Source: DATJZH01 sp035499215 (lineage in GTDB: Bacteria; Actinomycetota; Actinomycetes; Streptosporangiales; Streptosporangiaceae). Taken from it: DNA of 18,082 nucleotides. Made by a program: the position numbers and the translations under genes. The notes beneath the pieces were generated by a model. The model was given only the letters and a program-made list of their open reading frames with translations. It was not told the origin of the DNA and did not search any database. Positions 8,239 to 14,812 of the stretch are shown one piece after another (position 1 is the stretch's first letter; each line of letters opens with the position of its first letter). The stretch is from assembly GCA_035499215.1 (NCBI GenBank), contig DATJZH010000074.1, positions 1-18,082 of the forward strand, in the 5' to 3' direction.

Positions 8239-8705
8239 CGCCCCGGCCCCGTGACGCCCGTGACCAGAACCGCTGTCGCCGAGCCCCTCGAGGTCATCGA
8301 GTCGATCCCGACGATGGAAAGGATCTTCGTGGGCTCGCTGACGGTCACGGTGACCCGGATCGCGTTGACGCCGACGGCCGCGGCAGTGCCCTGGTAGCCG
8401 GATGTCGCCAGATAATGCCGCGCGGCGGCGAGCGCCTGGCCCTGATCAACGGTGAACGTGCCGGCCGAGTAAGCCTCCGCCTGATTCACCATGCCCGCCC
8501 CGGCCCGCGCCGCTTCCTGGGCAGCTGCCGCCGCGCGCTGCGCCGCGTCCAGCTTGGCGCCGCCGTCGATCACGAGCCCGGCCAGCGCGACCAGCGCTAT
8601 GAGCAAGACCGCCAGCATCAGGATCAGCGATCCGCGATCTTCCGCCGCGGCGCGCCGGACGTCAGCGGCGCGCGCCGCCTGGCCCGCGCTGCCGGGTAAC
8701 CTCAT
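8235..8705 (-). CDS. TadG-like minor pilin / pilus assembly protein
   Basis: A 156-residue protein with one N-terminal membrane helix in 'RGSLILMLAVLLIALVALAG', followed by 'VIDGGAKLDAAQRAAAAAQEAARA', the arrangement typical of TadE/TadG-like proteins of Flp pili. The ATG at 8703-8705 is chosen because GGGAG lies 9 nt upstream. An in-frame GTG at 8783 would add 26 Arg-rich residues and close the 85-nt gap to the preceding gene, but has no clear ribosome binding site. The position five residues after the putative cleavage glycine is Met, not Glu, so processing by the prepilin peptidase is uncertain. Its stop overlaps the ATG of the LysM-BTAD gene (ATGA). Role as a minor subunit or assembly factor is inferred from family and context. 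Confidence 0.8.
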   Translation of the reverse strand: MRLPGSAGQAARAADVRRAAAEDRGSLILMLAVLLIALVALAGLVIDGGAKLDAAQRAAAAAQEAARAGAGMVNQAEAYSAGTFTVDQGQALAAARHYLATSGYQGTAAAVGVNAIRVTVTVSEPTKILSIVGIDSMTSRGSATAVLVTGVTGPGR

Positions 8706-8790
8706 CCGCCGCCGCTCCCTGGTCCGGGGCCCGCCGCCGCGAGCCGCACGGCGCCCAGTGTGCTCCTGGCGTGTGACAGTCACTGTGACA

Positions 8791-9225
8791 TCACCGTCCC
8801 CGATAGGGATCGAGCGGCGAGCTGAACCTCGCGCGCAGCTTCCTGCTGCCGGGTATGCCCGGCAGCAGGAGGTCGGACAGCGGAACCTGGCAGGTCACGG
8901 TCGCGCTGACGCTGGCCGGCTGGCCGAGCGGTGCGCCGAAGCCGGTGACGTTCACGCGCACCGCGGGCACTGGCGAGCAGTTCAGTCCTTCCCGCGACAG
9001 CTCGGCCTGCGCGCTGGTGGCCGCGGCCAGCAGCGCCTGCTGCGGCGTCCGCGCGATGGATGCCTGCCGGGCGGCGTCGCGCGCCGCGGCCTGCACCGAT
9101 CCCTGGGCGAGCGACGTCCGGCCTGCGGCGATCACCAGCCCGATCAGGGCGAGCACGATCGGCGCGAGCAGCACCAGCTCAAGCGCGGCATTGCCCGCCT
9201 CGCCGTCGCGGCGGCCGGCGCCCAT
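8791..9225 (-). CDS. TadE-like minor pilin with Glu+5 prepilin motif
   Basis: A 144-residue protein of the TadE-like family. The frame is open far upstream, but GGAGG 6 nt before the ATG at 9223-9225 fixes the start. The N-terminus reads MGAGRRDGEAG then NAALELVLLAP; if cut after Gly11, Glu16 falls at position +5, as in type IVb prepilins and TadE pseudopilins. One hydrophobic helix follows (about 15-36), then 'GSVQAAARDAARQASIA' and an exported C-terminal domain with two cysteines. TadE proteins are thought to be minor pilins needed for Flp fibre assembly. It is the second of two TadE-like genes, separated by 32 nt from the first. A perfect 13-bp hairpin lies in its 3' end. Confidence 0.85.
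   Translation of the reverse strand: MGAGRRDGEAGNAALELVLLAPIVLALIGLVIAAGRTSLAQGSVQAAARDAARQASIARTPQQALLAAATSAQAELSREGLNCSPVPAVRVNVTGFGAPLGQPASVSATVTCQVPLSDLLLPGIPGSRKLRARFSSPLDPYRGR
8841..8870 (-). other. Perfect 13-bp inverted repeat inside the 3' end of the TadE-like gene
   Basis: The left arm is 8841-8853 (TCCTGCTGCCGGG) and the right arm 8858-8870 is its exact reverse complement, with a 4-nt loop TATG (plus strand). It encodes the near-symmetrical LLLPGIPGSRKL about 50 nt before the stop. As RNA it would be very stable and could slow ribosomes, protect the upstream message or attenuate the genes that follow. Confidence 0.8.
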
Positions 9226-9257
9226 CACGGGCCTCCGTTCAGCATCGGAAGAAAGGG

Positions 9258-9656
9258 TCAGGGCGTGGTGAACTTCTCCACCGGCCCGGCAGCCACCTGG
9301 GTGACGGTCAGCGCCAGCCCCGGAACCAGCGACGGCACCGTCCCGGTGACGGTCACCTGGATGGTGCCCTGCGTCGTCGCATTCTGGTTGAGCGCGTAGG
9401 CCCTCGGCCGCAGCAGGAAGCCGGACGCGGCCGACCGGGCGAACGCGACCGCGGTGCGCGGGCCGGCTCCCGGCGCCGAGCCCAGTACCCGGGCAGCATC
9501 GACGCCCTGCCGGGCCGCCGCCAGCGCCGCCTGACGCGCGAGATACCACACCGACGCCTGCACGATCACCATCAGCCCGGCGAGGAACACCGGCACGATG
9601 ATCACATAGCTGAGCGTCAGCGCCCCGTCGTCCGGCCGGCTCAATGCCCGGCGCAT
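9258..9656 (-). CDS. TadE-like minor pilin lacking Glu+5
   Basis: A 132-residue TadE-like protein. The start is the ATG at 9654-9656, 2 nt after the pilin stop; the longer open frame reaching 9905 overlaps the pilin gene in another frame and is not real upstream of this ATG. The N-terminus MRRALSRPDDG is followed by ALTLSYVIIVPVFLAGL, sharing the GALTL signature with the pilin, but position +5 is Ser instead of Glu. The helix spans about residues 12-36, followed by 'ASVWYLARQAALAAARQGVDAARV'. No strong ribosome binding site is visible, so translation is probably coupled to the pilin. Expected role: membrane-anchored minor pilin of the Flp system. Confidence 0.82.
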   Translation of the reverse strand: MRRALSRPDDGALTLSYVIIVPVFLAGLMVIVQASVWYLARQAALAAARQGVDAARVLGSAPGAGPRTAVAFARSAASGFLLRPRAYALNQNATTQGTIQVTVTGTVPSLVPGLALTVTQVAAGPVEKFTTP

Positions 9657-9658
9657 CG

Positions 9659-9859
9659 CTACGGCAGCTTGCTCGCCGCGGCACTTATCGCGTGCTTGAA
9701 GATCACGGCCGCGGCGCCGGCCGCGACCACAAGGATCCCGGCGATCACGATCCACTCCAGCGTCAGGGCCCCCGATTCTGGCTGTCCGTCCAGCGCCGCC
9801 CTCGCCCGGCAGCGGGCACGATCGAGCAGGTAGCCAACCACTTGCACGAGCGGGACCAT
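9659..9859 (-). CDS. Flp-type (type IVb) prepilin
   Basis: A 66-residue small prepilin, the likely major subunit of the pilus. A 30-residue leader ends in DGQPESG, and cleavage after Gly30 would leave a 36-residue mature peptide starting ALTLEWIVIAGILVV, with Glu35 at position +5 and a single hydrophobic helix. Classical Flp pilins have Glu-Tyr at +5/+6; here it is Glu-Trp. Length and location, between the TadC gene and TadE genes, fit an actinobacterial Flp locus. It has the strongest ribosome binding site in the cluster, fitting a highly made product. It would be cut by the A24 peptidase encoded at 16536-17354. Confidence 0.88.
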   Translation of the reverse strand: MVPLVQVVGYLLDRARCRARAALDGQPESGALTLEWIVIAGILVVAAGAAAVIFKHAISAAASKLP

Positions 9860-9864
9860 CAGGA

Positions 9865-9876
9865 CCTTCCTTCCTC
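9865..9876 (-). promoter_or_regulatory. Strong double Shine-Dalgarno before the pilin gene
   Basis: On the minus strand GAGGAAGGAAGG ends 5 nt before the pilin ATG, giving two overlapping anti-16S matches. No other gene in the cluster has one this strong, consistent with pilin being needed in excess. Confidence 0.7.
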
Positions 9877-9891
9877 GGCGCGCGAGCCGCG

Positions 9892-10773
9892 TTAGCCCGC
9901 GCCAAGCGTGCGGTAGACGACAGGGAAGATCAGCAGCAGCAGGAACCCCGCTGCGAGCAGGGCGATCGGAACCACCATGGTGGTGCTGCGCGACCCAGCC
10001 CTGGCCCGGTCGGCCGCGAGTGCCTCAGCCCGCATTGATCCGGCGCGGGCTGCCAGGGTTTCCAGGATCCGGGCGCCCTCGTGCCCGGCGACCTCGGCGA
10101 TGTCGGCAAGGTCGGCGAGCTCACTGACGCCGGTCTCGTCGGCCAGTGCCGCCAGCGCGATCCACGGCGCCGCCCCGGCCCGGCGGGCCTGCTCCAGCGC
10201 GGCCGCGATGCGCAGGAACGCCCATCCCCGGCCGATGCCAGCGGCGGACTCGAGCGCTTCGGTCGGCCCTGCCCCCGCGCCGCGCTCCAGCGATACCAGG
10301 TCGAGGTAGCTGGTCAGCGCGTGCCGGAAATCCGCCCGCTGCTCGGCCGCGTTGATGCGCGTTACCAGGTCAGGAGCGAAGAACAGCAGCCCGCCCAGTG
10401 CCAGTGACATCACCGCCGGGACGGCCAGCGGCAGGCTCGAGCCGCGGAGTGCCAGCAGGGCGGCAAGCAGCGGCACGGCGGCCAGCCCGATCAGCCCGCA
10501 GATGACCTTGCGGGCCAGAAATCCGTCGCGATCCTGACCGAGCAGCGCGAGGTCGGCCGAGGGGACCGGAAGCCAGGGCAGGGCGGCGCCCGCCGCGGCG
10601 GCCAGCTGCCGTGCCGCGGACGGCGCGCCCGGCCCGGTGGCAGCGGCACCGGCGCCGCGCTCAAGGCGTCCGAGCGCGGCGTCGAGCCGGACCGGAGCGG
10701 GGATCAGCTCGCGGACGATGAGGAATACGCCGAGCCCGGCCAGGAGCCCGGCAACGGGCACCCACAGGCTCAT
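9892..10773 (-). CDS. TadC-like inner-membrane platform protein (T2SSF domain)
   Basis: A 293-residue protein with an N-terminal helix (about 5-22), a central helix pair (about 88-135), a cytoplasmic T2SSF domain containing 'FRHALTSYLDLVSLERGAGA', and a C-terminal helix ending LLLLIFPVVYRTLGAG. TadB and TadC form the membrane platform on which the TadA ATPase acts. The start ATG at 10771-10773 lies in the third copy of a 20-bp repeat, with GAGG 8 nt upstream; an in-frame stop just upstream rules out a longer form. A 7-codon ORF bridges it to the preceding gene. It ends in TAA, 32 nt before the pilin gene. Confidence 0.88.
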   Translation of the reverse strand: MSLWVPVAGLLAGLGVFLIVRELIPAPVRLDAALGRLERGAGAAATGPGAPSAARQLAAAAGAALPWLPVPSADLALLGQDRDGFLARKVICGLIGLAAVPLLAALLALRGSSLPLAVPAVMSLALGGLLFFAPDLVTRINAAEQRADFRHALTSYLDLVSLERGAGAGPTEALESAAGIGRGWAFLRIAAALEQARRAGAAPWIALAALADETGVSELADLADIAEVAGHEGARILETLAARAGSMRAEALAADRARAGSRSTTMVVPIALLAAGFLLLLIFPVVYRTLGAG

Positions 10774-10824
10774 GGCTGCGGCCTCAGGCTCATGGCTGCG
10801 TCCTCAGGCTCATGGCTGCGTCCT
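10765..10824 (-). repeat. Three 20-bp tandem repeats, each with Shine-Dalgarno and ATG, at the tadB/tadC junction
   Basis: On the minus strand the unit is ATGAGCCTGAGGACGCAGCC; the copy next to the TadC gene has one change (ACG to CCG). Each copy carries GAGG 8 nt before the ATG of the next copy. Because 20 is not a multiple of three, the ATGs at 10813, 10793 and 10773 lie in three different frames. The first is internal to TadB, the second opens a 7-codon ORF and the third starts TadC. Confidence 0.92.
10770..10793 (-). other. Candidate relay micro-ORF (MSLRPQP) between tadB and tadC
   Basis: The second repeat copy begins an ATG that overlaps the TadB stop as ATGA, reads seven codons, and stops at a TGA that overlaps the TadC ATG, again as ATGA. 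GAGG lies 8 nt before its ATG. It may serve only to hand ribosomes from the TadB frame to the TadC frame. Whether it is translated is not known. Confidence 0.4.
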
Positions 10825-11659
10825 CAGGCTGCCCGTTAAGGAACCGGCCGGGCGCCGGGCTGCTGCCGAGCCGGTGCAGCCACGCCAGCCCCGCCGCGTA
10901 GACCACCAGCACCAGGGCAAGGACCACCTGGCCGGCGAAGGTCGCGTACGGTGCGGAGTAGGCGCGGTTCAGGACGGCAAAGACCGTGAACGCGGCCACG
11001 AAGACAGTGATCCACTTGACGGTCGTCCGGTGCTGGGCTCGCTCCGCCTCGATCTCACGGCGGGCGGCCACGTCCCTGGCCAGCAGGACGGCCAGGGCAT
11101 TGAGCACGTCCCTGGCCCCGCCGCCGCGCCTGCCCATGGCAATGATCAGAGCGGCGGCGATGCGATCGCCGGCCGGGTCGTCGATGTCGGCGGCAAACGC
11201 GCGCAGCGCTGCCTCCGGGCCGGTGCGGACCGACAGGCGGCTGACCAGCGCCGTGACAGGCGCCCTGATGGCCGCCGGGGCCGACCGGGCGCTCATCTCA
11301 AGGGCTTCCTCCAGTCCCCGGCTGGCAGTGAGCATGTCAGCCAGCCGCCGGATCCACTGCTCGAGACCCTCGAGTACGGCGGTGCGATGCCGGTGGCCGC
11401 CGAAGAAGCTCAGCCGTGGCAGGAACAGGACGGCCGCTCCCGCCCCGAGCGCGGCCACTGGCCACCGGGTGATGGCCAGCACGGCCAGGCAGGCACCGAC
11501 GGCGAGCAGGATCCGGCGGCTGGTGCCGGCCGGCAGCGTGGCCGGCCGCAGTCTTCTGGGCGGCACGCCGGGCGGTGGCTCGCGCCGCAGCAGCTCACGG
11601 ACGAGCAGCACGATGCCCGCGGCGACCGTCGCCCCGGCCAGGGCCGCCAGCAGCGTCAT
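10790..11659 (-). CDS. TadB-like inner-membrane platform protein (T2SSF domain)
   Basis: A 289-residue protein with N-terminal helices (about 5-22 and 50-85), a T2SSF cytoplasmic domain starting at 'VLEGLEQWIRRLADMLTASRGLEEAL', the segment 'MGRRGGGARDVLNALAVLLARDVAARREIEAERAQ' split by family-typical charged residues, and two C-terminal helices. It pairs with TadC to form the assembly platform. Its ATG overlaps the TadA stop by 4 nt. The last residues, MSLRTQP, come entirely from the first 20-bp repeat, and the stop lies inside the second, so the natural C-terminus before repeat expansion was probably different. Confidence 0.88.
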   Translation of the reverse strand: MTLLAALAGATVAAGIVLLVRELLRREPPPGVPPRRLRPATLPAGTSRRILLAVGACLAVLAITRWPVAALGAGAAVLFLPRLSFFGGHRHRTAVLEGLEQWIRRLADMLTASRGLEEALEMSARSAPAAIRAPVTALVSRLSVRTGPEAALRAFAADIDDPAGDRIAAALIIAMGRRGGGARDVLNALAVLLARDVAARREIEAERAQHRTTVKWITVFVAAFTVFAVLNRAYSAPYATFAGQVVLALVLVVYAAGLAWLHRLGSSPAPGRFLNGQPEDAAMSLRTQP

Positions 11660-13086
11660 GCCCGGCTCCCGGTCCGGGCTGCGGCCCGCTGCCGGTTCAG
11701 CAGGGCGGGATCGAATCCGGCGGCCACGAGCCGCTCGAGCAGCCGGGACGACGGGGTGTGCGCGGCGGCGGCCGCGCCGCCAGGTCCGGTGGGCAGGAAG
11801 AGCCGGTTGGCGGACGGCCGCTCGGTGTCTCCCGGCGGCATGACCTCGAGGATCTCCGTGACATACCGCAGCGTCCGGGTTCCGTCGAAGCGCTTGCGGA
11901 CGTGCACGATCAGGTCAACGGCCATCCCGACGAGGATGTGGATGGCGCGCTCGGCCAGCGCCAGCCCGCCGCGCAGGCCGAGGATCAGGATGCGGTCGAA
12001 GGCCTCGGTCGGGGAGTTGGCGTGCAGCGTGCACATCGACCCTTCCTGGCCGGAGTTCATCGCCTCGAGCATCGGCATGATCTCGCCGCGGCGCACCTCG
12101 CCGACGATGATGCGCTGCGGGTTGTGCCGGAGAGCATGGGCCACGAGGTCATGCAGCGGAATGCCGCCAGCCCCCTCGGAGTTCGGCTCCCGTGCCTCGA
12201 AGGCGATGACGTCCGGATGCTGCGCCATGGCGTGCAGGAACAGCTCGTACTCCGATTCCAGGGTCGCGACCCGCTCGCCGGGCGGTATCTCCCCGGCGAG
12301 GGCGCGCAGCAGCGTCGTCTTTCCCGCGTTCACGCCCCCGGTGACGATGATGTTGCAGCGGGCCCGGACCGCCGCGGCGAGAAAGCCGGCCGTGGTGGCG
12401 TCAACGGTGCCGAGCTGCATCAGGCGGCCGAGGCTGACGTCCAGGTGACCGTGCCTGCGCAGCGATACGCATGGCCGCGGCGTGACCGACATGGTGGCGG
12501 TTATCCGGGCCCCGCCGGCCAGGGCCACGTTCACCAGCGGCGCCGCCGCGGAGAATTCCCTGGGCGTCTGGCCGCCGCGCGCTGCCCAGTTGCGAATCAG
12601 CGCGATCAGTTCCGCATCGGTGGCCGCGACCGGCGGGCCGGTCACCCGCTCGCCGGTCGCGTAGGTCACCCAGACCTGGTCGCATCCGTTGACGTCGACG
12701 TTCTCCACATGCTGGTCGCGCAGGTACCCGGCCAGGGGACCCAGACCGTAACGCTGGTCATAGACCGCCTGTGCCAGGGCTTCCCGGTCGGCTGGCGACG
12801 GTACCTGAGCGCCAGTTCTGACCTGCCGCTCGGCCCAGGACCGTACCGCCTCGCGGATGAGCGGGAGCACGTCAGCCGCGGCGGCGCCGTCCTGCAGCCG
12901 GTCAGCGACGGCGGCGAGAATCTCGTTGATCCCCCCGCGCAGCGCACGCGGCAGCGGTCCGCCGGGCGGCATCTGGTCCGGCGGCACCTGGTCCGGCGGC
13001 ACCTGGCCACGCGGCAAGTACGTGCCGGGCGCGGCTGCCCGCGGGCCGGCAGGCCGGGCCGGCGGGTTCCAGCGCACGTCCGTCAT
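11656..13086 (-). CDS. TadA-type pilus assembly ATPase (CpaF family)
   Basis: A 476-residue secretion/pilus ATPase of the VirB11/GspE superfamily, TadA/CpaF branch. The Walker A motif GGVNAGKTT is near residues 250-258, an Asp-box-like 'ATLESEYELFL' follows, the Walker B segment is 'RIIVGEVRRGE' near 323, and a His-box 'MCTLHANSPTEAFDRI' is intact, so it should be an active hexameric motor. The ATG at 13084-13086 overlaps the preceding stop by 4 nt; the open frame continues upstream to 13863 but is antisense-free shadow of the TadZ-like gene, not coding. The N-terminus is proline-rich, with a pentapeptide repeat (PPDQV/PPDQM). It powers pilin assembly through TadB and TadC. Confidence 0.93.
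   Translation of the reverse strand: MTDVRWNPPARPAGPRAAAPGTYLPRGQVPPDQVPPDQMPPGGPLPRALRGGINEILAAVADRLQDGAAAADVLPLIREAVRSWAERQVRTGAQVPSPADREALAQAVYDQRYGLGPLAGYLRDQHVENVDVNGCDQVWVTYATGERVTGPPVAATDAELIALIRNWAARGGQTPREFSAAAPLVNVALAGGARITATMSVTPRPCVSLRRHGHLDVSLGRLMQLGTVDATTAGFLAAAVRARCNIIVTGGVNAGKTTLLRALAGEIPPGERVATLESEYELFLHAMAQHPDVIAFEAREPNSEGAGGIPLHDLVAHALRHNPQRIIVGEVRRGEIMPMLEAMNSGQEGSMCTLHANSPTEAFDRILILGLRGGLALAERAIHILVGMAVDLIVHVRKRFDGTRTLRYVTEILEVMPPGDTERPSANRLFLPTGPGGAAAAAHTPSSRLLERLVAAGFDPALLNRQRAAARTGSRA
12965..13009 (-). repeat. Three in-frame 15-bp tandem repeats near the TadA N-terminus
   Basis: Units of GGCGGCACCTGGTCC (plus strand) with one or two changes, encoding PPDQ/PRGQ-type pentapeptides in the disordered N-terminus. 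In-frame copy change would be tolerated. Confidence 0.85.
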
Positions 13087-14087
13087 GCGCTTGTCCCGTG
13101 TCCGGGCGCGCGCCCTCCGGGCGGCGCCGGATCCCCGTCCGCCGATCGCCAGCCGCCGGGTGCCTCGGCGGGCGGTTCGGTGCCTGGCTGGGTCGCTGGT
13201 GCGGCGTGCGGCGGTCCCGCCGCGCCCTGCTCCCAGATCGGGGCCGCAGCCAGGGCGACAGGCTCCCCCTGGTACAGTCCGGCGCTTGCGGCCGGCACGC
13301 CGGCCGGTCCGGCCCATGATCTCGGCGCCGCATCGCCTGCAGCTTCCCGCCCGCTGCCGGGAACGGCCCCGCGCAGCGCGCGGCCGGCTGCCGCGGCGGC
13401 TCTTACCAGCGGCCGAGTGGCCAGGCCACGGCGGGTGCCGGCGCCGTCCGACAGGAGGCAGGCCGTCTTGCCGTCCTGCGGCAGGGTGGCGGCCACCGCT
13501 ACGCCCAGCGTCCTGCCGATCTCCCGCGCCGGATGCGGTCCCTTGCCGACCAGCAGCAGCACCAGCCGGTCCCGGCCGCCGAGGATCTCGGTGAGGATCT
13601 CGACCCGCTGCCTGGCCTTGCTGACCTGGCGCAGGGACGGCCGCAGCACGAGCACCGCAAGGCTCGCCGCCGTCAGCACGGGCTCGACAGCGGGCGCGCC
13701 GTCCAGCCGCCCGCAGTCGGCGACGACGTCGGCGGGAGCGGCTGCAATAGCTGCCGCCAGCGCGGGCCACGACGGCACGAGCGCCGCCGCCTGCCGCGGA
13801 TCGGTGATGCCGGCCAGCAGCAGGCGGCTGCGCTCGTCGTCCAGGTCGATCAGCTGGTGCCATAGCGCCAGGGCAGCCGCATCGGCGCTGCTTCCGGCCT
13901 CGACGGCTAGCGGCAGCAGCCCGCTGCTCGCGGGGAGGTGCCCGGCGAACAGCCCGGCCAGGATGTCACCGCCGCTCGGGTCGCACTCCGCAATGATCAC
14001 CTGGGACGGCCAGCCGAGTGCGAGGGCAACGGCCGAGGTGGTGACGCCCGGCGCGCCGCCCGGCGATACGAGGGCATACAGGCTCAT
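13083..14087 (-). CDS. TadZ/CpaE-like MinD-family protein with degenerate P-loop
   Basis: A 334-residue protein of the MinD/ParA superfamily in the position of TadZ/CpaE, which localises the pilus machine at a cell site. The fold is recognisable from the N-terminal 'SPGGAPGVTTSAVALAL', the Walker A'-type 'IIAECDPSGGDI', 'DVVADCGRLDG' and 'LVLRPSLRQVSKA'. The P-loop lysine of GKTT is replaced by Val (GAPGVTT), and the deviant signature lysine is replaced by Pro, so ATP hydrolysis is unlikely by the usual mechanism. From memory, GAPGVTT is shared by other actinobacterial relatives, so this is probably a subfamily trait. The last 100 residues are a Pro/Ala/Gly-rich tail. The ATG overlaps the SAF gene stop by 4 nt, and the stop overlaps the TadA start. 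Confidence 0.8.
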   Translation of the reverse strand: MSLYALVSPGGAPGVTTSAVALALGWPSQVIIAECDPSGGDILAGLFAGHLPASSGLLPLAVEAGSSADAAALALWHQLIDLDDERSRLLLAGITDPRQAAALVPSWPALAAAIAAAPADVVADCGRLDGAPAVEPVLTAASLAVLVLRPSLRQVSKARQRVEILTEILGGRDRLVLLLVGKGPHPAREIGRTLGVAVAATLPQDGKTACLLSDGAGTRRGLATRPLVRAAAAAGRALRGAVPGSGREAAGDAAPRSWAGPAGVPAASAGLYQGEPVALAAAPIWEQGAAGPPHAAPATQPGTEPPAEAPGGWRSADGDPAPPGGRAPGHGTSA

Positions 14088-14812
14088 CGTGGGCTCCTGC
14101 TGGTGACGTACAGCCAGATGTCACTCGTGGCTGCCTGCTCGGCGAGGTCAGTTCCGGACGCGGCCGGCACCAGCAGGTCGACAACGTCAAAGCCGTCGGT
14201 GTCTGGCGCCAGGGTGACTGCCTGCACGATCCCGGCTACCGGGTGTGTCAGCACGAGGCCGCCTCCGCCGCCGCTGGCCGTGCCGCCTGCCGAGCTCGTG
14301 GTGGGCACCACGATCACCCGGTCGCCTTGCGCCAGGCCGCTGGCCGGCAGGCCCGACGGCCGGACCGGGAGCGGAACGAGGACCTGGCCGCGGCCGGGCG
14401 GCTGCGACGTCGCCACATCGGCGGGGGCGAGCAGGCTTCCCTGCCGCAGCGGCGTGGCTGCCACCAGGCCCACCACCTGGCGCAGCTGGCCGGCCGGCAC
14501 GGTCTGGACGCCGGGGCCGGCGGCGACCGACGTCGTCCCGACATCATCGGCACCGATCACCGAGCCCTCGGCAACGTTGGCGGTCACCACCAGGACCGGC
14601 ACCTGATGGTTCTCCTGCTGGTAGAGTGCCGCGCTCGCCAGGATCCCGGCCCCGACCAGCGCGACGGCGAGGGCAACCATCAGCGGCCGCCGTCGTCGCG
14701 GCAGACTGCGCAGCTGGCCCCGGGCGATGCCCTCCGACTCGCCGTCGGGAGTCAGGTCGGGACCGGGATGGTACACGGTCCCGAAACCGCCGCCTGGCTC
14801 GGTGGCGCTCAT
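14084..14812 (-). CDS. SAF-domain protein, CpaB/RcpC-like
   Basis: A 242-residue protein with a short cytoplasmic N-terminus ending in RSLPRRRRP, one membrane helix (about 43-64) and an exported SAF domain: 'VTANVAEGSVIGADDVGTTSV' split across residues 75-96, then 'LVAATPLRQGSLLAPADV'. In Gram-negative tad loci CpaB/RcpC works at the periplasmic side with the secretin; here, without a secretin, it probably acts at the cell-wall face. A glycine-rich loop (TASGGGGGL) interrupts the C-terminal beta domain. Both ends are ATGA overlaps with its neighbours, so it is surely in the operon. Confidence 0.8.
   Translation of the reverse strand: MSATEPGGGFGTVYHPGPDLTPDGESEGIARGQLRSLPRRRRPLMVALAVALVGAGILASAALYQQENHQVPVLVVTANVAEGSVIGADDVGTTSVAAGPGVQTVPAGQLRQVVGLVAATPLRQGSLLAPADVATSQPPGRGQVLVPLPVRPSGLPASGLAQGDRVIVVPTTSSAGGTASGGGGGLVLTHPVAGIVQAVTLAPDTDGFDVVDLLVPAASGTDLAEQAATSDIWLYVTSRSPR

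Noticed and set aside
8770..8793. CRP-like near-palindrome (TGTGACAGTCACTGTGACA) in the gap before the TadG-like gene
   Set aside because: The arms match for only about five bases around the centre and the site lies inside an operon, so an operator is not supported.
9226..9684. Upstream extension of the 8791-9225 TadE-like frame to 9684
   Set aside because: The extra residues overlap the other TadE-like gene in a different frame and a GGAGG-preceded ATG exists at 9225.
10637..12448. Plus-strand open frame of 603 codons over TadA, TadB and TadC
   Set aside because: Antisense shadow with Ser/Arg/Pro-rich composition and no recognisable motif.
5752..13009. Short tandem repeats considered as a CRISPR array
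   Set aside because: Units are contiguous, 15 to 20 bp, mostly in coding frame and have no spacers.
13087..13863. Upstream extension of the TadA frame
   Set aside because: It overlaps the TadZ-like gene in another frame; the ATG at 13086 overlaps the TadZ-like stop by 4 nt like the neighbouring junctions.
11575..14106. Plus-strand open frame of 843 codons over the TadA and TadZ-like genes
   Set aside because: Antisense shadow: the minus strand encodes intact Walker motifs and ATGA-linked genes, while this frame has low-complexity Arg/Gly/Ala content.
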